Shown: positions 62,579 through 64,000 of the stretch, piece by piece
Position numbering within the stretch: position 1 is the stretch's first letter
Layout of the letters: each line of letters opens with the position of its first letter
Origin: Malurus cyaneus samueli
Lineage: Eukaryota; Chordata; Aves; Passeriformes; Maluridae
DNA: 64,000 nucleotides
NCBI GenBank assembly: GCA_009741485.1
Contig: CM019216.1
Span: 29,591,741-29,655,740 of the forward strand
Direction: 5' to 3'
Notes under the pieces: generated by a model
What the model saw: the letters and a program-made list of their open reading frames with translations, nothing else
Databases searched by the model: none
What the model was told of the DNA's origin: nothing
Position numbers and translations under genes: made by a program

Positions 62579-63907
62579 AGACAAGATTTGTGTAGATTTG
62601 GACAGGAATCTTCCTTTTTTTGGTTGCATGTTTCTGAAGGGAGAGTTTCTCCTGAGTTCACTGGTCTGTAGCAGATTGTGTGTGTTTCAGCTCATTGTCT
62701 ATAAACTACATCCATACTTTTTGTCATAAGAAGAGAGAATATGGAGAGATGAAAAAGGAGATTGAAACTGGTAATGTAAGTGGTTTGAGGAACTAATTCT
62801 GTCTCTGAAAGAGTTATGGATTCTGTACAGAGAGGGGTGGCAATATATATAGTTCCTGGATTATATTAGTTAATCTGCAGATGTTGATTGTCATTAGTTT
62901 CTAGTATTTTCTCCCCTAATAAAGTGGGCAAATCAAAGTTATTACTATTTGAAAACATCTGATTTACTTCCTATTTGTTACACTGGTAATAAATCAGAAA
63001 GTACAAACGTATTTTTACCAGCCCAGGCTCTTTGTATTGGTCTGAGGTCAAGCATCTGAGGTTTCCTGCACACCCTCCAGCAGCCTTTGATGCTGCCATC
63101 TGCAGTGTTTAGTTTATTTGATTTAACTTGGATCCTGGCTGAGTATGTATTCCTATTTTTCTAAAATATCAGTTCCATTTTCACTGATAGATACCAGGCA
63201 GTGTTTGGCATTGTTTTTTGATTGTTGGACTTGAAAAACAAATTACCATGCAAATGTGTTTCTGTTCAGTTATTTATACATATGCATTTGTCAAACAGAT
63301 AAAATTCAGTGCAGCACGGTTGCTTGCTTATTTCTGTATTTACTTATTTTCATTTGATTATTCTGCAATGAGAGCATTCAAAACATGACAAGACATGGGT
63401 TCAGAGAAGTGGCCAGAGGGGAATGGTGGTCTCCCTCAGGAGACTCTGGGGTGTTTCTGAAGGGTTTATGGGGGCAGCCATGGAGACCAGTGGCATGTTA
63501 GGATTCAGCTCCTGACTTTCTCTGGTGGGATTGTAGGGCTGCTTGAATGTCAAGGGCTTAGCATTACTCTTCTAAAAGTAAAAAATCAATGGTACTGTCA
63601 CTAGGTAGTGTAGGCTTTCTACTTCAAGTATTTTTCTGAAAAATAAGTTAAGTTTTGCAGAGCTCTTGAATTGCTGGTGAATTAGCAAAAATTCGAGAGC
63701 ACTCAAAAGTGGGATTTATTTTGTGGGGTTTTTTTTCTGTTTGGTTTGGGTTTTTCCACCTTAAATGGAAAAGTGGTTAGGAATATTCCTCTGTTTTTTT
63801 TATATGGGGGATTATGACTTTTTTTAGATTAATCCGTGTTCATATGAGCAAGGATAAATTACTGGGATTTAGTCTACCTCAGCCTCTTTTGAGCTAGACA
63901 AATTTGA

Positions 63908-63941
63908 AATTTCATACCTAATTGAAATTAGGTATGAAATT
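63908..63941. repeat. Perfect inverted repeat, 16-bp arms, 2-base loop
   Basis: Left arm aatttcatacctaatt (63908-63923), loop GA, right arm its exact reverse complement (63926-63941). AT-rich hairpin or cruciform candidate; function unknown. Confidence 0.95.
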
Positions 63942-64000
63942 GAGTATATGCTTGCATTAACTGGTACAAGGCCCTGCTGGCTACACCAAAATGTAGATTA

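Larger units (their letters stand above)
42495..64000. other. Presumed MYO6 intron 1
   Basis: 21.5 kb with no MYO6 coding exon found (I looked for the start-codon exon encoding MEDGKPVWAP). It contains CR1 fragments, an A-rich tract at 47316-47366, a GC-rich patch at about 46590-47260, and unassigned open frames. The 3' end of the intron is outside the window. Confidence 0.5.

Noticed and set aside
42495..64000. Search for the MYO6 start-codon exon
   Set aside because: No sequence encoding the conserved MYO6 N-terminus (MEDGKPVWAP) was found on the plus strand, so no MYO6 CDS is reported.

Overview
The window reads as vertebrate nuclear DNA, most likely from a bird: AT-rich, large introns with GT-AG borders, and several truncated copies that look like CR1 LINE 3' ends (the typical avian/reptilian repeat). 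No bacterial-style gene organisation is present; nearly all open frames over 60 codons are intronic or intergenic noise.

Positions 1655-28425 (+) carry 18 coding exons of SENP6, the SUMO/poly-SUMO chain protease. The window opens inside the gene (N-terminal exons lie upstream) and the gene finishes here, with stop codon, short 3'UTR and a poly(A) signal. The 18 exons join in frame into 983 residues. The split Ulp/SENP catalytic domain runs from exon 10 to exon 18, with the catalytic His, Asp and Cys all readable and a long acidic/serine-rich insert between His and Asp. Exon 4 has been tandemly duplicated; the upstream copy is dead (in-frame stop, no donor site).

Positions 28.7-42.1 kb are intergenic: CR1 fragments, a pyrimidine tract, a diverged direct repeat around a CR1 piece, and no recognised gene.

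Positions about 42.2-42.7 kb form a strong CpG island with a first-exon-like segment ending in a perfect donor at 42494/42495. From the conserved order SENP6-MYO6 on the same strand, I infer this is the promoter and non-coding first exon of MYO6 (unconventional myosin VI); no MYO6 coding exon was found. The rest of the window (to 64 kb) would then be MYO6 intron 1. It contains more CR1 pieces, a second GC-rich patch, and a few splice-flanked open frames near 50-55.5 kb, including a candidate terminal exon with stop and AATAAA, which I cannot assign to any known gene and report as speculative.
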